From the NCBI RefSeq assembly GCF_902809835.1, contig NZ_CADDWM010000014.1, forward strand, positions 558,001-622,000: a stretch of DNA of 64,000 nt, in the 5' to 3' direction. Below, piece by piece: positions 26,087 through 36,633 of this stretch. The notes below the pieces were generated by a model that saw nothing but the letters and a program-made list of their open reading frames with translations, did no database searches and was not told the origin of the DNA. The stretch's first letter is position 1. Each line of letters opens with the position of its first letter. A program made the translations under genes and the position numbers. This stretch comes from Agromyces sp. Marseille-P2726. GTDB lineage: Bacteria > Actinomycetota > Actinomycetes > Actinomycetales > Microbacteriaceae.

Positions 26087-27630
26087 GTGGCGACCCGGTC
26101 GAGTTCGCCGGCGCGAGGCCGGGAGAGGAGGAACGCCGGAACCGCGGCGACGAGGATGAGCGCGATCGCGTACGGTGCCGCGGCCCCGTAGGCCGACACG
26201 TCGGTTCGCGACCACAGTTCGGTGGCCAGGGTGTCGGTGCCGGTCGGCCGCAGCAGGAGGGTCGCGGGCAGTTCCTTCATCGCCGTGACCGTCACGAGCA
26301 GCGCCGCCGCCGCGATGCCGGGCCGGGCGAGCCGGGCGGTCACGAGCCACCAGGTGCGCAGGCGACTGTTGCCGAGCGTGAGCGAGACGTCCTCGAGCGA
26401 GGTCGCCACCTGCGTGGTCGCGCTGCGGATGCCGCCGATGGCCTTCGGCATGAACAGCACGCCGTACGCGAAGGCCAGCACGAGCGCTGTCTGGTAGAGG
26501 GCCGGTACCGCCGAGAGCGAGAAGTACACCAGCGAGAGTCCGACGACGATACCGGGCAACCCGAGCGCGAGGTAGCCGATCGTCTCGATCGAGCGCGAGG
26601 CGGGCCCGCGATGCCGTGCCGCGAGCACTCCGATCGGCAGCGCCAACACGATCGCGACGACGGCCCCGCCCGCCGACAGCACGACGGTGTTGAGCACGGC
26701 CGACCCGAGTTCGGGCAGCTCGAACGCGCGAAGCGTCTCGGCGTCGAGGAGGCGCGTGACGAGCACGGCGACCGGGACGCCGACGGCCAGCATCGGCGGC
26801 GCCGCGAGCAGGACGACGGCGGGTGCGGCCCAGGCGCCGAGCGCGTGCCGTCGCCGACGCGCCGGTCCGGCGACCGCGCCGAACTGGCGCGCGGCCCGAC
26901 CCCGTGCGAGGCGCTCGACCGCGACGACCGCGACGGCGAGCAGCACGAGCACGGTTGCAAGGATGGCCGCGTAGTCGCGGTTGAAGCTCGCGCCGTACGC
27001 CTGCTGGATCGCGGTGGTCAGCACCTGGTAGCGGAACAGTGCCACGCCCCCGAAGTCGCTCAGCGTGTAGAGGCAGACGAGCAGCGCGCCGGCCAGCACG
27101 GCGGGCCGGATCTGCGGCCAGGTCCCGAGGCGGAACGCCGACAGCGGTCCGCGGCCGAGGGTGCGCGCGACATCGTCGAGCCCGGTGGTGCTGCTGCGCA
27201 GCGCCGCGGCGACCGAGAGCGTGACATACGGGACTGCGACGATGGTGAGGACGAACCAGGCCGCCCAGAATCCTCGCATCCAGGGCATCGCGGCCAACCA
27301 GCCGTACGCGGCCAGGTACGACGGCACCGCGAGCGGCATCGCCGCCAGCACGGTCCAGACCCCGAGCGCCCTGATCTTCGTGCGCGCGAGCACGTAGGCG
27401 CTCGGCACGCCGATCACGATGGTCGAGATGGTGACGGATGCCGCGAGCAGCACGGTGTTGGCGAGGAGCAGGGGGACTCGCGGCCGCGAGAGCACGGCGA
27501 CGACCTCGTCGAGACCCGCCGCGCCCACGCGCACCAGCAGGTAGGCGAGGGGGATCGCCGCGAGCGCGCACGCGACGATGGCCGCGGCGAGCAGGAGGCG
27601 CGGCGGGCGCGTTCGGCTCGTCGGGGACAT
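26083..27630 (-). CDS. ferric iron ABC transporter permease
   Basis: 515 residues with about twelve membrane segments in two halves, the fused FbpB architecture. Each half has an EAA-like loop (DDVARTLGRGPLSAFRLGTWP and LEDVSLTLGNSRLRTWW). It forms the membrane channel for the ATPase downstream and the binding protein upstream. TAAGCT sits 7 bases before the ATG on the coding strand, together with a GAGAAGG that may serve as ribosome-binding site, so an internal promoter is possible but unproved. Confidence 0.93.
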   Translation of the reverse strand: MSPTSRTRPPRLLLAAAIVACALAAIPLAYLLVRVGAAGLDEVVAVLSRPRVPLLLANTVLLAASVTISTIVIGVPSAYVLARTKIRALGVWTVLAAMPLAVPSYLAAYGWLAAMPWMRGFWAAWFVLTIVAVPYVTLSVAAALRSSTTGLDDVARTLGRGPLSAFRLGTWPQIRPAVLAGALLVCLYTLSDFGGVALFRYQVLTTAIQQAYGASFNRDYAAILATVLVLLAVAVVAVERLARGRAARQFGAVAGPARRRRHALGAWAAPAVVLLAAPPMLAVGVPVAVLVTRLLDAETLRAFELPELGSAVLNTVVLSAGGAVVAIVLALPIGVLAARHRGPASRSIETIGYLALGLPGIVVGLSLVYFSLSAVPALYQTALVLAFAYGVLFMPKAIGGIRSATTQVATSLEDVSLTLGNSRLRTWWLVTARLARPGIAAAALLVTVTAMKELPATLLLRPTGTDTLATELWSRTDVSAYGAAAPYAIALILVAAVPAFLLSRPRAGELDRVAT

Positions 27631-27666
27631 CCTTCTCAGCTTAGGTGTGCTTGCACAGGCGCCCGC

Positions 27667-28725
27667 CTACACGAGACCTGCGTCGGCGAGCAGCTGCTGG
27701 GTCTGCTCGAGCGATTCGAGGTCGCTGAGGTCGAGCTCGGGATTGACGAGGCTCTCGAGCGACGGCAGGCCCCCGGGAGCGTCGATGCCCGGCAGGAGCG
27801 GGTACTCGAACGTCTCCTCCACGAAGTAGCGCTGGGCCTTCTCGGAGACGAGGTACTCGACGAACGCGAGCGCGTCGGGGTCGCCTTCCGCTCCGGCGAG
27901 GATCGCGGCCCCGGTGACGTTCACGATGCCGCCGGCGTCGCCCGGCAGGAAGGCCAGCTGGGCGCGCATGGCGTCCTCGCCGAGCTCGGCGGCCCGCTCG
28001 TACCAGTAATAGTGATTGATGAGGCCGAGGTCGAGCTGGCCGGAGTTCACGAGGTCGAGCGTCGCACCGTTCGACTCGGTGAGCACGGGCGAGTTGGCGG
28101 CGATGCCCTGCACCCATTCGGCCGCGGCATCCTCGCCCTCGAGCACCCGCAGCGCAGTGACGAAGGATTGGAAGCTCGCGTTTCCGGGCGCGAAGCCCAC
28201 TCGACCGCTCCACTCGGGCTCGACGAGGACGTCGACGGTCTCGGGCACGTCGCCCTCCTCGAGCTTCTCGCCGTCGTACGCGATGACGCGGGCGCGGCCC
28301 GTGACGCCGATCCAGCTGTCGTCCTCCGAGGTGAAGCCGGCGGGGATCAGGTCGGCGAGTTCCGTCGGGATCGGTGCGGTCAGCCCGGCGGCCGCGAGGG
28401 AGCCGAGGGCACCGGCATCCTGCGACAGGAAGACCTGGGCCGGCGTGCGGTCGCCCTCCTCGAGGAGCAGGGCGTTCAGCTCGGGGCTCGACGCGTATCG
28501 CGCCTCGACCTCGATGCCCGTGTCCTCGGTGAACTGCTCGATGAGCGGAGCGATGAGCTCCTCGTTGCGGCCGGCGTAGAGCGTGAGCTGGCCGTCGCTC
28601 TCGACGGCGGCCGTTTCGGCGTCGGCTGCCGCGTCGTTCCCGCCCCCCGTCGTCGCGCAGGCGGCGAGGGTCAGGGCGGCGGCGAGGCCGGCGCTGAGGG
28701 CGAGGGCACGACGGTGTGAGCGCAT
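27667..28725 (-). CDS. ferric iron ABC transporter binding lipoprotein
   Basis: 352-residue extracytoplasmic solute-binding protein. A signal peptide ends in the lipobox LAAC (Cys about residue 23), so it is a lipoprotein. The mature sequence resembles FbpA/FutA (LTLYAGRNEELIAPLIEQF, RTPAQVFLSQDAGALG), and the adjacent tyrosines in NHYYWYERA match the iron-coordinating YY motif. First gene of the operon. A DtxR/IdeR box lies 50 bases upstream of the ATG, which supports iron as substrate. Confidence 0.94.
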   Translation of the reverse strand: MRSHRRALALSAGLAAALTLAACATTGGGNDAAADAETAAVESDGQLTLYAGRNEELIAPLIEQFTEDTGIEVEARYASSPELNALLLEEGDRTPAQVFLSQDAGALGSLAAAGLTAPIPTELADLIPAGFTSEDDSWIGVTGRARVIAYDGEKLEEGDVPETVDVLVEPEWSGRVGFAPGNASFQSFVTALRVLEGEDAAAEWVQGIAANSPVLTESNGATLDLVNSGQLDLGLINHYYWYERAAELGEDAMRAQLAFLPGDAGGIVNVTGAAILAGAEGDPDALAFVEYLVSEKAQRYFVEETFEYPLLPGIDAPGGLPSLESLVNPELDLSDLESLEQTQQLLADAGLV

Positions 28726-28774
28726 GGCGGGGTGTCTCCGAACTCAGGGAAGGGATGCCGCCGCGATCGGTGGC

Positions 28775-28793
28775 TTAGGTAAGCCTAACCTCA
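28775..28793. promoter_or_regulatory. DtxR/IdeR iron box
   Basis: TTAGGTAAGCCTAACCTCA matches the 19-bp consensus TWAGGTWAGSCTWACCTWA at 18 of 19 positions. It lies 50 bases upstream of the iron-binding protein gene, so IdeR-Fe(II) would repress the importer when iron is sufficient. ideR is at 36634 in this window. Confidence 0.92.
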
Positions 28794-28840
28794 TGATCGG
28801 AGATGCCCAACTCGATGACGGAATGGGACCCGCGCTGGCG

Positions 28841-30484
28841 TCAGGCCGCCTCGAGCGAGTGCGAGTCGAGGATGGTGTAGCTGTACCCCTGCTCCGCGAG
28901 GAAGCGCTGGCGATTCTGGGCGAAGTCCTGGTCGACGGTGTCACGGGCCACGAGCGTGTAGAAGTTCGCCGACAGCCCCGACTCCTTGGGACGAAGCAGC
29001 CGGCCCAGGCGCTGCGCCTCCTCCTGCCGGGAGCCGAACGAGCCCGACACCTGGATGGCGACCGTCGCTTCGGGAAGGTCGACCGAGAAGTTCGCGACCT
29101 TCGAGACCACGAGAACGGGTGTCGTGCCGTCGCGGAACTCCTGGTAGAGCCGCTCGCGCTCGTCGATCGGCGTGGCGCCCGTGAGCTGGGGCGCGCCGAG
29201 CTCGTCGGCGAGCTCTTCGATCTGGTCGAGGTACTGCCCGATCACGAGGATGCGTTCTCCGGCGTGCTTGGCCACGAGCTCTTTCACGACGCCGAGCTTC
29301 GCGGGGGCGGTCGCGGCGAGCCGGTAGCGTTCGTCGTCGGCGGATGCCGCGTACGTCAGCCGCTCCGACTGGGGAAGGTCGATGCGCACCTCGTAGCAGG
29401 CGGCCGGGGAGATGAAGCCCTGCGCCTCGATCTCCTTCCACGGTGCGTCGAACCGCTTCGGCCCGATGAGCGAGAAGACGTCGCCCTCGCGGCCGTCCTC
29501 GCGCACGAGCGTGGCGGTGAGGCCGAGTCGACGGCGCGCCTGCAGCTCGGCGGTGAGCTTGAACACGGGAGCGGGCAGCAGGTGCACCTCGTCGTAGACG
29601 ACGAGGCCCCAGTCGAGCGCGTCCAGCAGCGCGAGGTGCGCGTACTCGCCCTTCCGCTTCGCCGTGAGGATCTGGTAGGTAGCGATGGTGACGGGCTTCA
29701 CCTCCTTCACCTGCCCGGAGTACTCGCCGATCTCCTCGGCCGTGAGGCTCGTACGCTTCAGGAGCTCGTCGCGCCACTGGCGCGCGGACACCGTGTTGGT
29801 CACGAGGATGAGGGTCGTGGTCTTCGCCGTCGCCATCGCCCCGGCTCCGACCAGCGTCTTGCCCGCGCCGCAGGGCAGCACGACCACGCCAGAGCCGCCG
29901 TCGAAGAAGTTGTCGACCGCCTTCTGCTGGTAGTCGCGAAGGTGCCAGCCGTTCTGCTCGAGCTCCATCGGATGCGGCGTCCCGGGCGTGTAGCCGGCCA
30001 GGTCTTCGGCGGGCCAGCCGAGCTTCACGAGTTCCTGCTTCAGCTGCCCTCGCGCCCACGGCGCGACCAGGTAGCTCTCGCTGTCGATGCGCTCGGTCAG
30101 CAGGGGCGCGATGCGCTTGGCGGACGCCACCTCGGTGAGCACGGGAGCGTCGGACGAGTGCAGGCGCAGGTCGCCGTCAGCCGTGCGATCCACGACCAAC
30201 CGCCCGTAGCGGGCGACCGTCTCGCGCATGTCGACGGCGACGGTCTGCGGCACGGGGAACTTCGCGTACTTCTCGAGCGTGTTCAGCATGTCGTCGGCGT
30301 CGTGCCCGGCCGCCCTGGCGTTCCAGAGCCCGAGCCGCGTGATGCGATACGTGTGCACGTGCTCGGGTGCGCGTTCGAGTTCGGCGAACACCGACAGGTC
30401 GTGCCGAGCGTCCTCGGCCAGCGGGTGCGCGACTTCGAGAAGCACCGTTCGGTCGCTCTGCACGATGAGGGGGCCGTCTGACAT
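28841..30484 (-). CDS. DNA repair helicase XPB
   Basis: 547-residue SF2 helicase. An N-terminal DRD-like region (about 1-160) is followed by Walker A (LPCGAGKTLVG), DEAH-box variant DEVH (VYDEVHLLPAP), motif III (LTATLVRED), and motifs V/VI (QVSGSFGSRQEEAQRLGRLLRPK). It is the bacterial counterpart of eukaryotic XPB, 3'-5' polarity, implicated in repair. TAGACT (minus strand, 30498-30493) lies 8 bases before the ATG, suggesting a leaderless mRNA. The next gene upstream encodes its usual partner (Rv0861c/Rv0862c pair in M. tuberculosis, from memory). Confidence 0.95.
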   Translation of the reverse strand: MSDGPLIVQSDRTVLLEVAHPLAEDARHDLSVFAELERAPEHVHTYRITRLGLWNARAAGHDADDMLNTLEKYAKFPVPQTVAVDMRETVARYGRLVVDRTADGDLRLHSSDAPVLTEVASAKRIAPLLTERIDSESYLVAPWARGQLKQELVKLGWPAEDLAGYTPGTPHPMELEQNGWHLRDYQQKAVDNFFDGGSGVVVLPCGAGKTLVGAGAMATAKTTTLILVTNTVSARQWRDELLKRTSLTAEEIGEYSGQVKEVKPVTIATYQILTAKRKGEYAHLALLDALDWGLVVYDEVHLLPAPVFKLTAELQARRRLGLTATLVREDGREGDVFSLIGPKRFDAPWKEIEAQGFISPAACYEVRIDLPQSERLTYAASADDERYRLAATAPAKLGVVKELVAKHAGERILVIGQYLDQIEELADELGAPQLTGATPIDERERLYQEFRDGTTPVLVVSKVANFSVDLPEATVAIQVSGSFGSRQEEAQRLGRLLRPKESGLSANFYTLVARDTVDQDFAQNRQRFLAEQGYSYTILDSHSLEAA

Positions 30485-30559
30485 AGCCTTCGAGTCTACG
30501 CCCTCATCGGTGGTCGAGGGGCTGGCGGCCGAGCCCGACGCCGCTCGGAACCCGCGAAC

Positions 30560-32425
30560 CTACCCGCCGGTCGGGGCCGGCGCGACCGCGGCGATCGCCG
30601 ACAGCGGCAGTGTCCGCTCGATATCCGCCTTGCGATCCCGTGCGCGCAACCGGCCGTTGGCCACGCTCGCCGGGGCGAGCAGGTAGTCGGCCGTCTGGCC
30701 GCCCGGCATGCGCACGGTGACCGTGAGCGTCTCCTTCGCGCGCGCGGCGGCCTCGAGCTGGCGGGCCAGCCATGCGAGTTCCGTCGCGGCATCCTCCCCG
30801 TGATCGAGCACGCGGTCGAGCATCGTCGCGATCGGATCGGTCTTCGGCGGCGGAGGCGGAGCCGGAGCGAGGCGGTGGCGTCGCAGGCGCACGATGTCGC
30901 CGTTCGCGTCCTCGGCGGCCACCGGGTATCGTGCGTCGGACAGCGCCCAGAACACCACCTCGGGTGGGAACCGCGAGAGGAGCCGGTGCGGGCCGACCTG
31001 GCGCAGCCCGAGTGAGGAGAGCGACTGGTCGACCGCGAGGGTGCCGACGAGCTGCTCGTCGTCGGAGCGGATCGACGACCGAGCCGGAGCATCCGACTCG
31101 TCGGCGGCGGTCACCCGGACGGCACCGAAGCGTGCGGCGGCCTCACCGACGAGGTACGCCAGCGGCTGCGGGATCCCGGCGATCGCGAGCCCGCGGAGGA
31201 AGTCGAGGATCGACTCCGCCGTTTCGCCCGCAGCGAGCGCTCGGTTGACGGATGCCGCGTTGACTCGATACGTGGACGCGACATCCCGGCCCTCGACATC
31301 CGCGAACACCCGCAGCCGGGCGTCGAGCGCGGGCTCGAGCGGACCAGGGGAGACGATGGTGAGGTCGTGCTGCAGGTAGACCTTGTTCACCTGCGGTGGG
31401 AAGTGCGCGGCGAGCTGCCGGGCCGCCCGATCGATGTCGCCCGCGAGCACCAGGCGTCCGGCGCCGACCGGTTCGCCGGCGACCGCGAGGCCGAGCGCCT
31501 CCGCATCGTCGACGAGGCGATCGAGGCCCTCGTCGATCCAGCGTCCGCCCGCGGGATAGAACCACCGCACGTCATCTCGAAGATCGGTGGCGGTGATCGA
31601 CTCGCTGCGCCGCCCGACGAGGTCGCGCAAGGGTTGGGGGATGCGATCGCGCCAGCATTCGGCGAGACGGCGCCACTTGGCTGCAGCGCTCAGCTGGGTC
31701 CACTCCGCGCCCAGGTCGGACTCGAGCCAGAAGGCGCCGTCGCGCACCACGAGCCCCGCCTCGTCGGCGCGATGGAACAGCCGGGGCAGCCCCTCGAGGG
31801 CGATGCCGGCGGCCTCGGCGAGGCGCTTGGAGTCGGGCAGGGCGAGTCCGCCCTTGGCCAGCTCGCGGGCGGGCTGCTGGCCGAGCTCGGCCAGCAGCTC
31901 GGCGGTGGCCGCGACCGTCGCATACGCCGCCTCGGCCGCGCGACGTTCGAGCAGGCTCCGGTCGACGTCATCGACCCCGACGAGCACTGGAGGCGCGGGC
32001 GCAGCGAGCTCTTCTGCCGTCGGCACCTCCCTCGGCGTGCGAGCGACGAGGCGCGCCGTCACCGCGGTGGGAACGTGCAGATGGTCGTCGGACCGCACGA
32101 CCAGGAGAGTGTTCGCGAGGTCGCCCAGCAGATCGGCAGCGGCATCCGTGAGGTCGGCTGACGCCCCGAGCCGCGCGAGTTCGGCCCGGATCGCTTCGGC
32201 CGTGGTGTCGCCATGCTCGCCGGCGATCCCGGATGCCGCCGCGAGCACGGCCAGGTGGCGCCGATCGAGGCGGGAGATCGCGTGGTCCACGGAGTCGGGT
32301 GCGAGCAGGGCCTCGGCGAGATCGAACAGGTCGCGCACGCCCGACGCGTCGAACTCGCGCGACTGCAACGCCGCCGCGAGGTCGGGTCGCGGCAGGGATC
32401 TGAGTCGTGCGGCGAGCTCGAGCAT
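30560..32425 (-). CDS. helicase-associated (XPB/Ssl2-like) domain protein
   Basis: 621 residues, no Walker motifs. The N-terminal 350 residues are helical winged-helix-like segments (MLELAARLRSLPRPDLAAALQ). The C-terminal part is the XPB/Ssl2-like helicase C-terminal domain (TYRVNAASVNRALAAGETAESILDFL and the tail YLLAPASVANGRLRARD). Members of this family sit beside XPB in actinobacteria. The role is unknown, presumably loading or regulation of the helicase. It is upstream of XPB with a 75-base gap. Confidence 0.88.
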   Translation of the reverse strand: MLELAARLRSLPRPDLAAALQSREFDASGVRDLFDLAEALLAPDSVDHAISRLDRRHLAVLAAASGIAGEHGDTTAEAIRAELARLGASADLTDAAADLLGDLANTLLVVRSDDHLHVPTAVTARLVARTPREVPTAEELAAPAPPVLVGVDDVDRSLLERRAAEAAYATVAATAELLAELGQQPARELAKGGLALPDSKRLAEAAGIALEGLPRLFHRADEAGLVVRDGAFWLESDLGAEWTQLSAAAKWRRLAECWRDRIPQPLRDLVGRRSESITATDLRDDVRWFYPAGGRWIDEGLDRLVDDAEALGLAVAGEPVGAGRLVLAGDIDRAARQLAAHFPPQVNKVYLQHDLTIVSPGPLEPALDARLRVFADVEGRDVASTYRVNAASVNRALAAGETAESILDFLRGLAIAGIPQPLAYLVGEAAARFGAVRVTAADESDAPARSSIRSDDEQLVGTLAVDQSLSSLGLRQVGPHRLLSRFPPEVVFWALSDARYPVAAEDANGDIVRLRRHRLAPAPPPPPKTDPIATMLDRVLDHGEDAATELAWLARQLEAAARAKETLTVTVRMPGGQTADYLLAPASVANGRLRARDRKADIERTLPLSAIAAVAPAPTGG

Positions 32426-32434
32426 CGGCCTCCG

Positions 32435-32710
32435 TCAGCTCGATCCGGAGCGCGCGGCACGCGACCGACGCACGCCGTTCACGATGAGGAGGGCGATGAG
32501 CAGGAGGAATGCGATCGGAAGTCCGAACCACGGCAGCATGATGACCGCCGGCCAGATGCCCTGGCTGAATCCGTCGTTCGAGCCGGCCCCGGCGAGCGTG
32601 CCCACGATCACGGCGATGAACGCGCCGATCGACAGCGCCACGATGCCGACGAACATATAGGCGAGGATGCGCTCGGCACGATGCTCGGTCACAGGGCCGG
32701 ATTCGCTCAC
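32435..32710 (-). CDS. small two-helix membrane protein
   Basis: Unrecognised 91-residue protein with two membrane segments (AYMFVGIVALSIGAFIAVIVG and LPIAFLLLIALLIVN) and a basic C-terminus (RRSRAARSGSS). The GTG start at 32710 lies 6 bases after TATTCT on the coding strand (32722-32717), the leaderless pattern seen elsewhere in the window; GAGGGA between them could also act as ribosome-binding site. It precedes the helicase partner gene by 10 bases and may be co-transcribed with it. Confidence 0.75.
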   Translation of the reverse strand: MSESGPVTEHRAERILAYMFVGIVALSIGAFIAVIVGTLAGAGSNDGFSQGIWPAVIMLPWFGLPIAFLLLIALLIVNGVRRSRAARSGSS

Positions 32711-32788
32711 TCCCTCAGAATAGGGCAGCGAGGTCCGCTCGGGGGCCTCATCGGCGGCGAACCGGACTACGCTTCGTTCGAGGGAACG

Positions 32789-34030
32789 ATGCGAGCGACG
32801 AACGTCGTCATCGTCGGTGCTGGGCTTGCGGGCCTGGCGGCTGCGCGCCGGCTGACCGCCGCGGGCGCCTCGGTGGAGGTGCTCGAGGCGCGCGACCGCG
32901 TGGGCGGCCGCACGGAGAACGGGGTGCTTCCCGATGGGCAGGCCATCGACGTCGGCGGCCAATGGCTCGGACCGGGCCAGGATCGGATGTACGCGCTCGT
33001 CGATGAGCTCGGCCTCTCGACCTTTCCGACCTACAACACGGGTGACGTCGTGCTCGAGCTCCTCGGCAGGTACCGGCTGGTGGCCTCCGCCAAGGGGTCC
33101 CTGCCTCGGATGAACCCGTTCGCGCTCGCCGATGTCGCGTACGGGTACTCGCGGTTCGGCCGCCAGGCCGCCCGGATCGACCCCACCCGGCCGTGGACCA
33201 CGCCCGACGCGGCGTCCCTCGACGGTCAGACGTTCCGCACCTGGATCCGGCGCAACCTGCGGACGCGCACCGGCCGGGCCTTCCTGGAGCTCTTCGCCGC
33301 TCCGATCTTCGCCGCGGACGCGTCCGACTTCTCGGCCCTGCACGCGATGTTCTACGCGAGAGCGGGGGGTCGACCTCGACACGCTCGCTGCGGTCGAAGA
33401 CGGAGCGCAGCAGGATCGGGTCGTGGGGGGCTCGGTGCGAGTGAGCGAGCGGCTGGCCGAGCTCGCGGGCTGTACGACCCCCCGCTCCCGGGGTGGCGCG
33501 ACCAGCTCACGCAACGGGTCCCAGCCGGCAGTGTCATCAAGCTCCACCTGGTCTTCGGTTCGCCGTTCTGGAGGGATCGCGGCCTGAACGGACAGGCCGT
33601 CTCGGATCGAGGACCGGTCACCGTGACGTTCGACAACACGCCGCCGGGCCATACCGGCGGGGTGCTGTTGGGCTTCATGGAGGGAGGCCACGCCCGGACC
33701 TGGGCGCGACGGACGCCCGCCGAACGCAGGGACGCCTTCATCGATTGCGCCCGCCGATACTTCGGGTCGGAAGCGCGTGGCGCGTCGGACTACCTGGAGA
33801 AGGACTGGACCGCCGAACCGTTCACCCGCGGATGCTACGGGGCGCACTTCGCACCGGGCGTCTGGACGTCGTACGGCCCGGCCCTCACCGCGGCGGTGGG
33901 TCCGATCCACTGGGCCGGGACCGAGCACGCGTCGGAGTGGAACGGGTACATGGAGGGCGCAGTCCGCTCGGGCGAGGCGGTTGCCGGCACGGTGCTGGCC
34001 GAGCTCGGGACGACGTCGGCGCGATCCTGA
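32789..34030 (+). pseudogene. flavin monoamine oxidase, internally deleted and frame-scrambled
   Basis: The N-terminal part is a clear FAD-binding amine oxidase (VVIVGAGLAGLAAARRL, GGRTENG, GGQWLGPGQDRM), and the C-terminal part is also intact (YDPPLPGWRDQL to WAGTEHASEWNGYMEGAVRSGEAVAG). Between about 33362 and 33474 the family sequence (GVDLDTLAAVEDGAQQDR, VSERLAELAG) continues in the +1 frame after a run of six G. It then jumps straight to YDPPLPGW, so roughly 90 family residues are missing. The deletion restores frame, leaving an open 413-codon frame with nonsense in the middle. The FAD/substrate-binding core is lost, so activity is unlikely. Confidence 0.65.
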
Positions 34031-34122
34031 GGTGGTCCCGTCACCGTAGACTGGACGATGGATGGTCCGACGATTCGACGCGGATTCGACGCGCCACGAG
34101 ACACACGAGCGAGGTTCACACG

Positions 34123-34503
34123 ATGCCCACCGGCAAGGTCAAGTTCTACGACGAGGAGAAGGGATTCGGCTTCATCAGCTCCGATGACGGCCAGGAGGTC
34201 TTCCTCCACGCGTCCGCTCTCCCCGCCGGCGCGACCGTCCGGAGCGGCACGCGGCTCGAGTTCGGCGTGGCCGAGGGCAAGCGGGGCGCGCAGGCGCTCT
34301 CGGTCCGGGTGCTCGACGCGCCGGTCAGCCTCACGAAGATGAACCGGAAGCCCGCCGACGACATGGCGATCATCGTCGAAGACGTGGTGAAGGTGCTCGA
34401 CGGCATCGGCGCCGACCTTCGCAGGGGTCGCTATCCCGACAGGTCGAAGGCCCGAACCGTGGCCGCGGTGCTCCGCAGGGTGGCTGACGACCTCGATGCC
34501 TGA
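34123..34503 (+). CDS. cold-shock domain protein with C-terminal extension
   Basis: 126 residues. The first 67 are a cold-shock domain (GKVKFYDEEKGFGFIS, EVFLHASAL). The following 58 residues form a helical extension (MAIIVEDVVKVLDGIGADLRR) found in longer actinobacterial CspB-like proteins. The ATG at 34123 follows GAGGTTCACACG. The 3' end overlaps the DUF3027 gene by 8 bases. Probably binds RNA or DNA; the role of the extension is unknown. Confidence 0.9.
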   Translation: MPTGKVKFYDEEKGFGFISSDDGQEVFLHASALPAGATVRSGTRLEFGVAEGKRGAQALSVRVLDAPVSLTKMNRKPADDMAIIVEDVVKVLDGIGADLRRGRYPDRSKARTVAAVLRRVADDLDA

Positions 34504-35191
34504 GACCGACGGAACCGCGCTCGCGGCCGACGAGGTGCTCCTCGCCTCGGTCGACCTGGCGCGTGGCGCCCTTCTCGAGGTGACTCCCGCCCAGACGGTC
34601 GGCTCGGTGATCGGGCACGTGGTCGAGGGCGAGCAGGTGCTCACCCTCCTCTTCGCCTCCGATCTCTCGGGGTACCCGGGGTGGCACTGGAGCGTCACGA
34701 TGGCGCGGGTCGAGGGCGGCGAGCCGACCGTGCTCGAGACGGAGCTGAGGCCGGGCGATTCGGCGCTGCTCGCACCCGAATGGGTGCCGTGGTCCGAACG
34801 GCTGGCGGAGTATCGGGCGGCACAGGAGGCCGCGGCATCCGCAGCGGAGCAGAGCGCGTCCGGCGGCGCGGAATCGGGCGAATCCGATCGGGCCGACCAT
34901 GATGACGGACTCGACGACGACTTCGACGACGATGACCTCGACGACCAGGCTGAAGACGTCGTCGACGACGAGGTCGATGACGACGATGACGACCTCGATG
35001 ACGACGACCTCGACGATGACGATCTCGACGACGAAGCCGAGCTCGACGCAGCGTTCGGCAGGGGCGACGATGACGAGTTCGACGGCATCGACATCGACGC
35101 GCTCGACGAGTCGGCCGGCGACGAGGCCGACGATTCCGAGCCGAGCGTCGACGAGCCCCAGGGCGATCAGGCGGTCGAGCCGTCGCCGTGA
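34496..35191 (+). CDS. DUF3027 protein with long acidic tail
   Basis: 231 residues. The N-terminal 130 form the DUF3027 domain (GSVIGHVVEGEQVLTLLFAS, GYPGWHWSVTMARV, LLAPEWVPWSERL). The remaining 100 residues are almost entirely Asp, Glu, Ser and Gly, built from short Asp-Asp-Leu-Asp repeats, and are surely disordered. The family is actinobacterial, of unknown function, and sits near DUF2530 and serC as in M. tuberculosis (Rv0882-Rv0884c, from memory). The ATG overlaps the upstream cold-shock gene. Confidence 0.88.
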   Translation: MPETDGTALAADEVLLASVDLARGALLEVTPAQTVGSVIGHVVEGEQVLTLLFASDLSGYPGWHWSVTMARVEGGEPTVLETELRPGDSALLAPEWVPWSERLAEYRAAQEAAASAAEQSASGGAESGESDRADHDDGLDDDFDDDDLDDQAEDVVDDEVDDDDDDLDDDDLDDDDLDDEAELDAAFGRGDDDEFDGIDIDALDESAGDEADDSEPSVDEPQGDQAVEPSP

Positions 35192-35433
35192 CGAGTGATC
35201 CGGCGCCGGACCACCTGCACCACCGCGAGCCCGACGAGGCCGAGCACCGAGCCGATGACGCAGGCCCACATGAGCCAGCCGAGCGCCGCCGCGGCGAGTT
35301 GGGCGTGGAAGACCAGCGTGGCGATGAGGGCGATGAGCCACAGGATCGTGCCGACGAGAAGCGCCTTGCGCGCATCGGCCCGTGCCGGCGCCGGGTCGGG
35401 GCGCCGCTCCGATTCGCTCAGCCAGAATCGCAC
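35167..35433 (-). CDS. DUF2530 small membrane protein
   Basis: 88 residues with two membrane segments (ALLVGTILWLIALIATLVF and GWLMWACVIGSVLGLVGLAVV) and a basic tail. It matches the DUF2530 family by size, topology and neighbourhood (between DUF3027 and serC). The GTG at 35433 lies just 5 bases past the serC stop, so it is probably translated from the serC mRNA. Its last 25 bases overlap the convergent DUF3027 gene. Confidence 0.8.
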   Translation of the reverse strand: MRFWLSESERRPDPAPARADARKALLVGTILWLIALIATLVFHAQLAAAALGWLMWACVIGSVLGLVGLAVVQVVRRRITRHGDGSTA

Positions 35434-35438
35434 GACGC

Positions 35439-36563
<1,125 letters not shown>

Positions 36564-36633
36564 CTAGCGACGGGAGGCCCGCCCCCTGCGGCCGGTAGGC
36601 TGGGTGCTGGCCGCGGAAGGGGAGGACATTAGG

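Noticed and set aside
27637..27656. TTAGGTGTGCTTGCAC between the iron permease and binding-protein genes as a second IdeR box
   Set aside because: Only the first half-site matches the consensus; the second arm does not.
26611..28719. 702-codon plus-strand frame opposite the iron permease and binding-protein genes
   Set aside because: Opposes two genes with clear family motifs, a lipobox and an upstream iron box.
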